Below are positions 6,932 through 15,053 of a stretch of 64,000 nucleotides of DNA, in pieces. The stretch is taken from the NCBI RefSeq assembly GCF_016918735.1, contig NZ_JAFFPR010000027.1:1-64000 (forward strand), read 5' to 3'. Below the pieces are notes generated by a model. That model saw only the letters and a program-made list of their open reading frames with translations, ran no database searches and was not told where the DNA came from. The stretch's first letter is position 1. Every line of letters starts with the position of its first letter. The DNA comes from Leptospira abararensis. Lineage in GTDB: Bacteria; Spirochaetota; Leptospiria; Leptospirales; Leptospiraceae. The position numbers and the translations under genes are program-made.

Positions 6932-8806
6932 ATGAAAACTCTATTTCTAAATCCGAAACAATACGAAAAGGTTGAAACAGATAACCCAAATAATCTATAC
7001 TTATTCCCATCCGCATTTTTAGATAGGGAGGATTGCAAATTTAGAGACTTGCCTGACTCTTCTTTCTTAAACTTTAAGCTCACGGTTGAGGAGTTCAATA
7101 AAGAATTTCAATATTTAAATCAGCTGACATATACAATTGTTGATTTGCTTGCAGATCTCTTTGATGAATACTATTCCATTAAAAAAACTAAAAAGTTTTG
7201 GCAAACATTACTTTTACCTGATATTAGAGATGTGTTGGAGTTGGTTTATGCGAGATATTTACAGCTAAGTTCAATTGAAGGTAAGGTGAAAGTTGAATTA
7301 ATTGAAAATTGTAAGCAGTTTCTTACGTTTCACTCAAGCAGGTTATTAAACCTAAATGTAAATTTTATACCTACCGTTGATTGGGCATTATCATCATTCA
7401 TACTTCTTCATTCCGATTTAAGGAAGAAGGTTGAGGCTAACTGCATTTTTATTCATGATATACAGTTACCGAACTTCAAAAATGACAAAGACTATTATCA
7501 ACTTGTCACTGGAATGGAAAAAAAACGATTAGAGATGAATCGAGGAAATATATTTCCTTATTATGTTTCTTTCCAAACAAATTCTGTTTCAGCCTTTTTT
7601 GGAACCGGAATTAAAAGTAAAACAATCGAAAATGATTTAAATTCAGATTTGCAAAAATTTGCAGCTTACTATGCGGGAAGGCCTCTTTTTTGTAATTCCA
7701 AAAAGAAAAGATTGTTATCAGCCTTCAAAGCAAAATTCGCTTTGAATTACTCTAATTCCTTTGAGATATTTTTTAATACAAACATAGAAACTTTTTTGCC
7801 TTTGCAGTTTTTTGATATGAGACTGCCTGCAAAAAGTAATATTCGAGTGTTAAATATTGGTTTACCAGGCGCTACAATCATGGATGCAGAAAGTCGCGAA
7901 AATGGAGGTCTTAGTTTTGGGATTCAACATGGAACTGCCTATGGAATGTATACAGCAGGTACTCAGGAATGGACGGAACGGAATGCTAGCGATGGTTTTC
8001 TGACCTGGGGTTGGACTGATACTGATTCTTCCCTTCCGACAATCCCTCTACCGAGTCCACATTTGTCATCGTTACTTGATCGGGAAGGTAGCATAAAAAA
8101 TGGCAATAATGAGCCTATGCAAATTGGCATCATCTTCAATACAACTTATAATCGTGTTGGAAGGTTTTTACGAGTGGCAATGCCATTTTTTTTAAAGGAT
8201 AATTTAGATCTATTAAATAGAATTCTAAAGCTTACCAATTCTCTCACTAGAAAAGAGATCGTTGTATCAGAATATTCCTATGAACAAGGATATAATCTAA
8301 AATACCAGCTTGATCGGGATATAGTTTCCTCTACTGATATAAAGTTCGAAGGAATGGCTGGAGAAAAATTACTGTTTAATAGTGATTTAATTATTTCGAA
8401 TTCATTTGGTACGTCTTTTTTTGAAAGATTGATAGTTAATAAGCCGATTTTAATTTTTAATGATTTTTTCGAAATTGAAAACTATAATAAAGATTGGTTA
8501 GAAATTGTGAATTCATTAATCGAAGTTGGAATGTATAATATAGAGGCACTTCGTTTTGAGAGTAAACTAAGGTTATCGAAAGAAGATATTTTGCAATGGT
8601 GGAGTTCTTCGGAAATCCAAGAAATACGTAAGTCCCTCTTAAGGAAATTTGCATGGACTGATAAAGACTGGGATACTTCCTTTTTTTCCTTTATCCGAAA
8701 GCAACTTTATAGCATGGATTCAATGCAAGAAGAAATAGCTGTTCCTTTTTTTGTAAAATTATGTTCAAGAATCTATTTTCGTATGAAAGCTTATTTTTTT
8801 CGGTAG
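6932..8806 (+). CDS. Putative surface-carbohydrate transferase, LIC12162-like
   Basis: A 624-residue protein without signal peptide or clear membrane segments. At about residues 325-337 it has GLSFGIQHGTAYG, and near 350-355 TWGW, a pattern seen in transferases of the leptospiral LIC12162 family and in capsule/Kdo-transferase-like GT-B folds. Later, about 483-512, NSDLIISNSFGTSFFE and KPILIFND look like the second Rossmann domain of a GT-B enzyme, where donor is bound. By position it may add the CMP-activated acid made by the preceding genes. Family resemblance is from memory of motifs; donor and acceptor unknown. Start ATG has little Shine-Dalgarno match. Confidence 0.65.
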   Translation: MKTLFLNPKQYEKVETDNPNNLYLFPSAFLDREDCKFRDLPDSSFLNFKLTVEEFNKEFQYLNQLTYTIVDLLADLFDEYYSIKKTKKFWQTLLLPDIRDVLELVYARYLQLSSIEGKVKVELIENCKQFLTFHSSRLLNLNVNFIPTVDWALSSFILLHSDLRKKVEANCIFIHDIQLPNFKNDKDYYQLVTGMEKKRLEMNRGNIFPYYVSFQTNSVSAFFGTGIKSKTIENDLNSDLQKFAAYYAGRPLFCNSKKKRLLSAFKAKFALNYSNSFEIFFNTNIETFLPLQFFDMRLPAKSNIRVLNIGLPGATIMDAESRENGGLSFGIQHGTAYGMYTAGTQEWTERNASDGFLTWGWTDTDSSLPTIPLPSPHLSSLLDREGSIKNGNNEPMQIGIIFNTTYNRVGRFLRVAMPFFLKDNLDLLNRILKLTNSLTRKEIVVSEYSYEQGYNLKYQLDRDIVSSTDIKFEGMAGEKLLFNSDLIISNSFGTSFFERLIVNKPILIFNDFFEIENYNKDWLEIVNSLIEVGMYNIEALRFESKLRLSKEDILQWWSSSEIQEIRKSLLRKFAWTDKDWDTSFFSFIRKQLYSMDSMQEEIAVPFFVKLCSRIYFRMKAYFFR

Positions 8807-8853
8807 ATTTGCATTTTTTTGTTTCTAAATTAATTTTATAAGTGAGTTACTAA

Positions 8854-9720
8854 TTGGATAATTTGCAAAGGGTAAAGTATATGCTAACGGGCGCTACGGG
8901 GTTTGTTGGTTCTTTTTTTAGAAATAAATTAGAAAGCCAGAATGCTGTATTTACTTCTAGAACAAAAACTAATCAGATTTATCCGATTGATCTGACAAAA
9001 TTAGAAGAATTAAAACTTTTTTTTTCGCAATATAGACCCAAAATCTTAATCCATATTGCAGGGAATAAGGACGTAAATTTTTGTGAGAAGTCACCTGACG
9101 AAGCAAGAAAGATTAATGTTCTCGCAACTTCTTTTTTGGTAAGTTTATGCAAACAATACGATACTAAATTTGTTTATCTTTCTACGGATTATGTTTTCGA
9201 CGGTCACCGCGGTAATTACAAAGAAGATGATCAAACATTTCCCTCTTCTGAATACGGAAAGATGAAACTTGAGTCTGAAACAATGATTCAGTCTTCAGGA
9301 ATTGAACATATAATCATTCGTTCCGGTGCATTGTATGGTCAGAACGGAAAATTTTACCAATGGGCTGTTACCTCTTTAAAAGAAGGTATTGAAATTGAAG
9401 CTTTGACCGATTCATTTTTTACTCCAACTCTTTTGGATGATTTGTATGAGATTACTATAAAACTTTTGGATTTAAATTTTAATGGAGTTATCCATATTGT
9501 TGGAAAAGACAAGGTTTCACGGTACCAAATGATTGAGAAAATTGCAGCATCATTGGGTATTTTTAAGCCGAAATTGAAGCCTGTTAGTATCGCGCAATCT
9601 GGCTTAGCATTTTTACCGGACTTATCCTTATGTCCTGATAAACTAAATCAGGAATTGAGCATTTATACCCACAGTTTGGAAGAAGGTTTAGACCTTCTCG
9701 TAAAAAAGTCAAAGGTTTAA
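8854..9720 (+). CDS. RmlD-like sugar reductase / extended SDR
   Basis: An extended SDR of about 288 residues. It has YMLTGATGFVGSFF (dinucleotide loop), RPKILIHIAGNKDVNFCE as in RmlD (where the Ala-Tyr-Thr-Val-Asp segment is usual), VYLSTDYVFDG, and S-EYGKMKLESE carrying YxxxK. RmlD reduces dTDP-4-keto-rhamnose; related enzymes reduce other 4-keto sugars. The TTG at 8854 gives a full first beta strand. The ATG at 8881 has a better Shine-Dalgarno (AAAGGG, 8 bases upstream) but would cut that strand short, so the start is uncertain. No rmlA, rmlB or rmlC gene is visible in this window. Confidence 0.75.
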   Translation: MDNLQRVKYMLTGATGFVGSFFRNKLESQNAVFTSRTKTNQIYPIDLTKLEELKLFFSQYRPKILIHIAGNKDVNFCEKSPDEARKINVLATSFLVSLCKQYDTKFVYLSTDYVFDGHRGNYKEDDQTFPSSEYGKMKLESETMIQSSGIEHIIIRSGALYGQNGKFYQWAVTSLKEGIEIEALTDSFFTPTLLDDLYEITIKLLDLNFNGVIHIVGKDKVSRYQMIEKIAASLGIFKPKLKPVSIAQSGLAFLPDLSLCPDKLNQELSIYTHSLEEGLDLLVKKSKV

Positions 9721-9722
9721 AT

Positions 9723-10757
9723 ATGATCAGTTATATCATTACTACTTTTAATCGAGGGGAAAAGGTTTTAAAAACAATTCATTCTATTTTGAACCAAATT
9801 TCGCCTTCTGATGCAGTTGAAATTATCGTGGTTGATGGTGGTTCCAAAGATAATACAAGAGATCTTGTAGGAGAGGTGTCAAAGACGAATCCGAAGGTTC
9901 GTTTGTTTACCGATTTTTCTCCTGGCGTTATGCCCTCTCGCCATACAGGTGCTAAAGAAGCCCAAGGCGAAATTTTAGTTTATATTGAAGATGATGTTCA
10001 AGTCTCAGATACACATGTAAAATCTATCAAAGATATTTTTTCGAATCAGGAAAATAAAATGGCAACTGGTCCATGTGAACCAGATTATTTATCTAAAGAT
10101 TTTCCTTCTTGGTATGAGAAGATGTGGTCCACAGATCCGAATATTCCAGGCTCCAGAATTAATGGGTGGTTTAGTTTAATCAATTTGGGTGACAATACTT
10201 TAAACATTGATCCAGGTTATGCCTGGGCATTAAATTTTGCCATAAGAAAGAATTTACTGTTTGAGTTAGGTGGTTTTCATCCTGATTTATCTCCTCCTAA
10301 ATGGAAAGCCTTCCAGGGAGACGGCGAATCTGGGCTCTCTTGGAAGGCGGCTGAAAAAAATATTTCCGCCGTTTACCATCCAGGTTTGAAAATTTTACAT
10401 GAGATCCAGGCTGATCGTTTTGATATAAAATATGTGCAAAAACGCCTTTTTTTCCAAGGTATCTCTGATTCTTTCACATCTTTGCGGAAAAGCAAAAAAG
10501 TAAGATCCTTACAGAAATCCTATTTAAAATTGATTTTTATTTCGCTTCGAATTTTAAAGAAGAAATTTTTCGGAGGGGATCTCTCCATTGATTTAATCTC
10601 TGAACAGGCAAAACTGAAAGGATTTCTTTTTCATCAGAGATCGTTTCGGGATGATATAAAGGTAAGAGCTTGGGTTTTAGAAGATGATTTTATCGGCAAA
10701 CAAGTGCCTGATCCAAATCCAATTCGTTTTTTTGATAAATTCTTTTTGATGGTATAA
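9723..10757 (+). CDS. Glycosyltransferase family 2
   Basis: A 344-residue GT-A enzyme. The N-terminus MISYIITTFNRGEKVLKTI and VDGGSKDNTRDLV are the usual nucleotide-binding motifs of GT2, with YIEDDVQVSD as the DxD-like metal site. GDGESGLSWKAAEK corresponds to the acceptor/catalytic region. It would transfer one sugar to the growing O-antigen unit at the inner face of the cytoplasmic membrane. It begins 2 bases after the previous stop. Donor sugar cannot be told. Confidence 0.85.
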   Translation: MISYIITTFNRGEKVLKTIHSILNQISPSDAVEIIVVDGGSKDNTRDLVGEVSKTNPKVRLFTDFSPGVMPSRHTGAKEAQGEILVYIEDDVQVSDTHVKSIKDIFSNQENKMATGPCEPDYLSKDFPSWYEKMWSTDPNIPGSRINGWFSLINLGDNTLNIDPGYAWALNFAIRKNLLFELGGFHPDLSPPKWKAFQGDGESGLSWKAAEKNISAVYHPGLKILHEIQADRFDIKYVQKRLFFQGISDSFTSLRKSKKVRSLQKSYLKLIFISLRILKKKFFGGDLSIDLISEQAKLKGFLFHQRSFRDDIKVRAWVLEDDFIGKQVPDPNPIRFFDKFFLMV

Positions 10758-10761
10758 CAAC

Positions 10762-11187
10762 ATGTTAGAACAACTTCACCACGACGGCAAACTTCTTGCG
10801 ATGATACTTCGCACCAATTATAAAAAAGATGGTATTGAGTTTTTTACGCCACCTGAATTTTCGCAACAGCTAGCTTATATGAATCGACCAAAAGATTACC
10901 TAATTCAGCCACATGTACATAACCCAGTGACAAGAAGCGTCGAATACACAAAGGAAGTTTTGTTTATTAAGTCTGGTAGGGTGAGGATTGATTTTTTTAC
11001 AGACGAACAAGTATATGTTGAAAGTCGTATTCTTGAACAAGGCGACGTTGTTTTACTTGCTTATGGTGGTCATGGATTTTGTATGTTGGAGGATACTGAG
11101 ATGATTGAAGTAAAACAAGGCCCATATGCAGGTGAAGGTGACAAAACAAGATTTAACGCAAAACCATTTATTCCGAGCGTAAAATAG
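10762..11187 (+). CDS. Cupin-fold protein of O-antigen clusters
   Basis: A 141-residue single-domain cupin. IQPHVHNP holds the first His pair of cupin motif 1, KEVLFIKSGRVRIDFF follows, then LEQGDVVLLAYGGHGF with the motif 2 Gly/His pattern and MIEVKQGPY. It is not an obvious match to the QdtA/FdtA ketoisomerases. Its stop overlaps the GTG start of the aminotransferase gene by one base, so the two probably work on the same sugar. It could isomerise or modify a keto-sugar, but I do not recognise a defined activity. Confidence 0.7.
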   Translation: MLEQLHHDGKLLAMILRTNYKKDGIEFFTPPEFSQQLAYMNRPKDYLIQPHVHNPVTRSVEYTKEVLFIKSGRVRIDFFTDEQVYVESRILEQGDVVLLAYGGHGFCMLEDTEMIEVKQGPYAGEGDKTRFNAKPFIPSVK

Positions 11188-12317
11188 TGGAAAATTTTAT
11201 TCCTGTTTGTGAACCAGCGCTTCTGGGAAATGAAAAAAAGTATCTTCTCGATGCAGTGGAATCTGGCTGGATTTCCTCTGCAGGAAAATATGTGTCTGAA
11301 TTTGAAACTCAGTTTGCGCAATATTGCGGAGTAGAACACGGTATTGGTGTCTGTAATGGAACGGTTGCGATCCATCTTGCTTTAGTTGCCCTAGGGATAG
11401 GTAAAGGTGACGAAGTCATTATACCTAACTTTACCATGATAGCTACCGCATTTGCAGTTTGTTATACTGGTGCAACACCTGTTTTCGTAGAAGCAGATCC
11501 AAAGTCTTGGAATATTTCTGTAGAAAAGATCGAGGAAAAGATTACCACCAAAACAAAAGCAATCATTCCTGTGCATATAATGGGTTTAATTTGTGATATG
11601 GATCCTATATCGGCAATTGCAAAAAAATATAATTTATATGTCATTGAAGATGCTGCCGAAGCGCATGGAGCTGAATATAAGGGTAAAAAATCAGGTTCCT
11701 TAAGTCATCTTGCCACCTTTAGTTTTTTTGCAAATAAAAACCTAACTACTGGAGAAGGAGGGATGGTAGTAACTAACGATTCTGAGTTAGCTACTAAGTC
11801 TAGGTATTTCAAGAATCTTTGTTTCCCTTTGGAAGGTGCTAGAGAATACAATCATGCTGATATTGGATTTAATTATAGAATATCTAATTTGCATGCGGCA
11901 GTTGGACTCGCTCAATTAGAAAAAGCTGAACAATACACTGAAATGCGAATTAATAACTTCAGAATTTATCAGGAAATGTTAGGGGACATTCAAGGTATAT
12001 CAACTCAGGTTTGGGATGAATCCATCTATAAACATGTACATTGGATGAATGCGATCAAAATTGATCCTGAGGTATATGGTAGAAATCGTGATGAATTAAT
12101 GGGTATTTTAAGGAAAGAGGGGATTGATTCCAGAAAACTTTTTAATGGTATGCATACCCAAAAGTCTTTAAAAGACTTCGGATGTGCATTGGAAGGAGAG
12201 TATTCTGTAACAGAAGATTTAAGTAAAAATGGTCTCTATCTTCCTTCCTCAAGCACTTTAAGAAAGAGTCAGATTAGGAGAATATGTGAAGTTATTTATG
12301 GAGCGAAACGGTTATGA
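11187..12317 (+). CDS. DegT/DnrJ/EryC1 aminotransferase, perosamine-synthase-like
   Basis: A 376-residue PLP-dependent sugar aminotransferase. D155 in VIEDAAEAHGA binds the pyridine nitrogen and K184 in FFANKNLTTGEGG is the Schiff-base lysine. SGWISSAGKYV, NGTVAIHLAL and VHIMGLICDMD closely resemble perosamine synthases (RfbE/Per), which aminate GDP-4-keto-6-deoxymannose. The start is GTG within TAGTG, overlapping the cupin stop. No N-acyl- or N-formyltransferase gene is obvious beside it. An amino-deoxy sugar in the O-antigen is therefore likely; GDP-perosamine is the best guess, not proven. Confidence 0.85.
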   Translation: MENFIPVCEPALLGNEKKYLLDAVESGWISSAGKYVSEFETQFAQYCGVEHGIGVCNGTVAIHLALVALGIGKGDEVIIPNFTMIATAFAVCYTGATPVFVEADPKSWNISVEKIEEKITTKTKAIIPVHIMGLICDMDPISAIAKKYNLYVIEDAAEAHGAEYKGKKSGSLSHLATFSFFANKNLTTGEGGMVVTNDSELATKSRYFKNLCFPLEGAREYNHADIGFNYRISNLHAAVGLAQLEKAEQYTEMRINNFRIYQEMLGDIQGISTQVWDESIYKHVHWMNAIKIDPEVYGRNRDELMGILRKEGIDSRKLFNGMHTQKSLKDFGCALEGEYSVTEDLSKNGLYLPSSSTLRKSQIRRICEVIYGAKRL

Positions 12318-13072
12318 GTTTATTTTCTGATTATTCAGCGTATTACGATTTATTATATAAAGATAAAGATTACAAAACAGAAAGCGATTATGTATTAAAT
12401 GCGTTATCAAAAGAACCTACTCGGATTTCATCCTTATTAGAATTAGGCTCAGGAACTGGTAAACATGCGGAATTTTTCATTAAAAAAATTGATCGTTATA
12501 CGGGCGTTGATATGTCGGAAGAGATGGTTAATCAAGGAAAGTTACGTTTAATTAATCCAAACGTAACTTTTGAAGTTGGTGATGTACGCACTTATAGTGC
12601 AAGCCAAGTTTTTGATGCGGTTGTATCATTATTTCATGTTGCAAGCTATCAGGTAGTAAATGAAGACTTTGTCAATTTTTTACAGACAGCACACAGACAT
12701 CTAAAATCAGGTTCCACTTTCTTGTTTGATTTTTGGTACGGACCAGCGGTTTTGAATATAAAACCTTCTACAAAAATTAAGCGCATGAAAAACGATAAGC
12801 ATTCTGTTACACGAATTGCAGAACCAGTTCAAAATTATCAAAAAAATCTTGTGACGGTAAATTACGAGGTAATTATCCAGGATATTCTCCAAAAAACAGA
12901 AACGAGGATATATGAGAACCACCCAATGCGATATTTTTTTCTTCCAGAGTTGATGTATTTTTTAGAAATATCTGGTTTTGACACTCGGGAAACTAAATTT
13001 GAAGAATGGATTACGGGAGGAGAGCCAACGGAAAATACGTGGGGAGTAACTTGTATTACTCGTAAAAGATAA
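12314..13072 (+). CDS. Class I SAM-dependent methyltransferase
   Basis: A 252-residue methyltransferase. SLLELGSGTGKHAEFF (from residue 40) is motif I, YTGVDMSEEMV is motif II with the acidic ribose-binding Asp, and VSLFHVASYQ is motif IV. Methyltransferases of this type beside DegT genes often N- or O-methylate deoxy-amino sugars. The ATGA overlap with the aminotransferase gene suggests coupled translation and the same sugar as substrate; that is inference. Confidence 0.82.
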   Translation: MSLFSDYSAYYDLLYKDKDYKTESDYVLNALSKEPTRISSLLELGSGTGKHAEFFIKKIDRYTGVDMSEEMVNQGKLRLINPNVTFEVGDVRTYSASQVFDAVVSLFHVASYQVVNEDFVNFLQTAHRHLKSGSTFLFDFWYGPAVLNIKPSTKIKRMKNDKHSVTRIAEPVQNYQKNLVTVNYEVIIQDILQKTETRIYENHPMRYFFLPELMYFLEISGFDTRETKFEEWITGGEPTENTWGVTCITRKR

Positions 13073-13073
13073 A

Positions 13074-14192
13074 ATGAAGATAATAATTTTTACAGCATAT
13101 CCCTGGCTCAACATTTCTACCCCTCTTATTGAAACTGTTAATTATTTTCTACGGAAAAAATGGAAGGTAATTCACTTTGGAATCATCCATCCAGGTGTAG
13201 ATCGTCATGGTCATAAGAGTTTAGATATTTCTGACGATAATTATAAATTTATTTCTCTTGGTGATACAAAAACTCTATTAAGTAATATAAAGAAGATACT
13301 GTTTAGCTTTGTTTTTTATTGGAAATATAAATCCTTAGTTTCTAAATACGATCTTTCGATCTCCTTTGATCCAGGTGGATTGTATTTAAGTTTTGCATGG
13401 TTATTATTTGGAAATCGTAAGAATCGAATCTATCATTCCTTGGAAATTTCCGACCATAAAAATAAATCATTCCTTCTAGAAAAGTCAATTGTCCCATTTA
13501 CAGACATTGTCCTTTCGCAAGATAGGGGTCGCGGAAAAATTTTAAGAGCTATTTTGAAATATAAAAAAGTAGTTAGTTTTATTCCAAATTCAACATCCGG
13601 TCAGGTGATAAGTATTCGAAAGAATTTTTTTCACAAGGCTTTAAATATTCCTGCTAATTCTAAAATACTGCTAATGACTGGAACGATTGAATCATTTATG
13701 GGTTCGGATTCCTTTTTAGACTTAATCCCGTTTCTTCCAGAGAATTGGGTTGCAGTCATTCATGGTTGGATTCCTACTTCCGCAACAAGAGAAAAAGTGG
13801 AAGAAACACAAAAGAAATATCCCGATAAACTATTTTTGAGTCATGAATTAGTAGATAATAAAGATAAATTTGATATATTCTCATCTGTTGATCTTTGTTT
13901 TGTCAATTTTAGACCTGACGATTTAAATTTGAAATACGCCCTGTATTCTGCAGGAAAACTATATGATTCAGCAAAGGCGGGTATACCTGTTCTTATCAAT
14001 GAGCTTCCGGGGGCCAGGACATTTGTTAAAGAACATAAAAATGGATTTCTTTTAAAGGAGCCAAATGAACTTCCTATTCTTTTGAAGAATATTGGAGATA
14101 GATCTATGATAGGTTTATGCCATAATTTTTATATTAAAAATGAATTTGAGAGAAGTTACGATCAATTTCTTTCTACATATTGTGAGTTGTGA
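13074..14192 (+). CDS. Glycosyltransferase (GT-B, GT4-like)
   Basis: A 372-residue protein with N-terminal MKIIIFTAYPW (first Rossmann strand) and a C-terminal GT4-like donor region: AGKLYDSAKAGIPVLINELPGARTFVKE and HKNGFLL. LLMTGTIESFMGSD marks the start of the second domain, where GT4 enzymes commonly have a glycine-rich loop. It starts one base after the methyltransferase stop. It probably adds one sugar of the O-antigen repeat in the cytoplasm. The usual E-x7-E motif is weak, so the exact family is less certain. Confidence 0.7.
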   Translation: MKIIIFTAYPWLNISTPLIETVNYFLRKKWKVIHFGIIHPGVDRHGHKSLDISDDNYKFISLGDTKTLLSNIKKILFSFVFYWKYKSLVSKYDLSISFDPGGLYLSFAWLLFGNRKNRIYHSLEISDHKNKSFLLEKSIVPFTDIVLSQDRGRGKILRAILKYKKVVSFIPNSTSGQVISIRKNFFHKALNIPANSKILLMTGTIESFMGSDSFLDLIPFLPENWVAVIHGWIPTSATREKVEETQKKYPDKLFLSHELVDNKDKFDIFSSVDLCFVNFRPDDLNLKYALYSAGKLYDSAKAGIPVLINELPGARTFVKEHKNGFLLKEPNELPILLKNIGDRSMIGLCHNFYIKNEFERSYDQFLSTYCEL

Positions 14193-14213
14193 ATTTCGAA
14201 GTTAAATAAAGAT

Positions 14214-15041
14214 ATGGGTAATAAAAAACTATTAAACTTGGGATGTGGGTCGCGATTTCATAAGGATTGGATGAATATCGACTTTAATTCCGGGTGTAAG
14301 GAAGTAGTTGCCGCCAATCTTAGAGAAGGTATTCCAATCACGGATGAAGAGGCTTCTGTTGTATATTCATCGCATGTACTCGAACATTTTACTCCGGGCG
14401 GGAGTGTCCAGATTTTTAGAAGAAATCAACCGAGTCCTGGAAGTTGGCGGTACATACGCTTGGTTGTGCCAGATTTGGAACAAATAGTGAAGGTTTATCT
14501 CGCCGAATTAGACAATGTTAAAAGTGGTCATTCTTCTCATGCCATCAGAGAAAATTGGATGGTTTTCGAAATGTTGGATCAGGTGCAACGTAATGCATCT
14601 GGAGGTGAAACGATTAAATGGTGGGACAAAGAACCTATTCCTGAATCAGATTTTATTTACCAGAGGTTAGGGGATGAATTTCAGAACTATCTAAAGTCCA
14701 GAACACAAACGAATCCAGTAGTTACGCCACTGATCCGTTTGAAGACTTTAATCTGATCAATTCAATGAATTATTATAGATTTTATATTCAGGTTACTTGG
14801 ATATTCACTAGAAATGGCTGAAATTAATAAGTTTCGTTTAGGCGGTGAAGTTCACTATTGGATGTATGACTCTGTTTCGTTAACCGCTCTTCTTGAAAAA
14901 CACAGGCTTGCAAATGTTAAGATATGCAGAGCCGATAAATCTTCAATTCCGCAATTCAATTCTTATTTATTTGATATTGATGAGTTTGGTAAAACAAGAA
15001 AACCCGATTCTTTATTTATTGAAGCTATAAAAGGTAAGTAA
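14214..15041 (+). pseudogene. Broken SAM-dependent methyltransferase gene (frameshifts and stops)
   Basis: The first part reads LLNLGCGSRFHKDW, VYSSHVLEHF and VVPDLEQIV, typical of O-antigen-cluster methyltransferases. Between about 14398 and 14455 the frame reads nonsense (SVQIFRRNQPSPGSW), while another frame reads RFLEEINRVLEVGGTY, exactly what this family needs. One extra G near 14398-14402 and one missing base near 14453 would explain this. The frame later meets TGA at 14754 and 14766, then resumes as RLLGYSLEMAEINKFRLGGE and YWMYDSVSLTALLE to 15041, the expected C-terminus. So the gene carries at least two indels plus in-frame stops or a third shift. Either a recent pseudogene or assembly errors. 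Confidence 0.75.
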
Positions 15042-15053
15042 ACATTCCGAATT

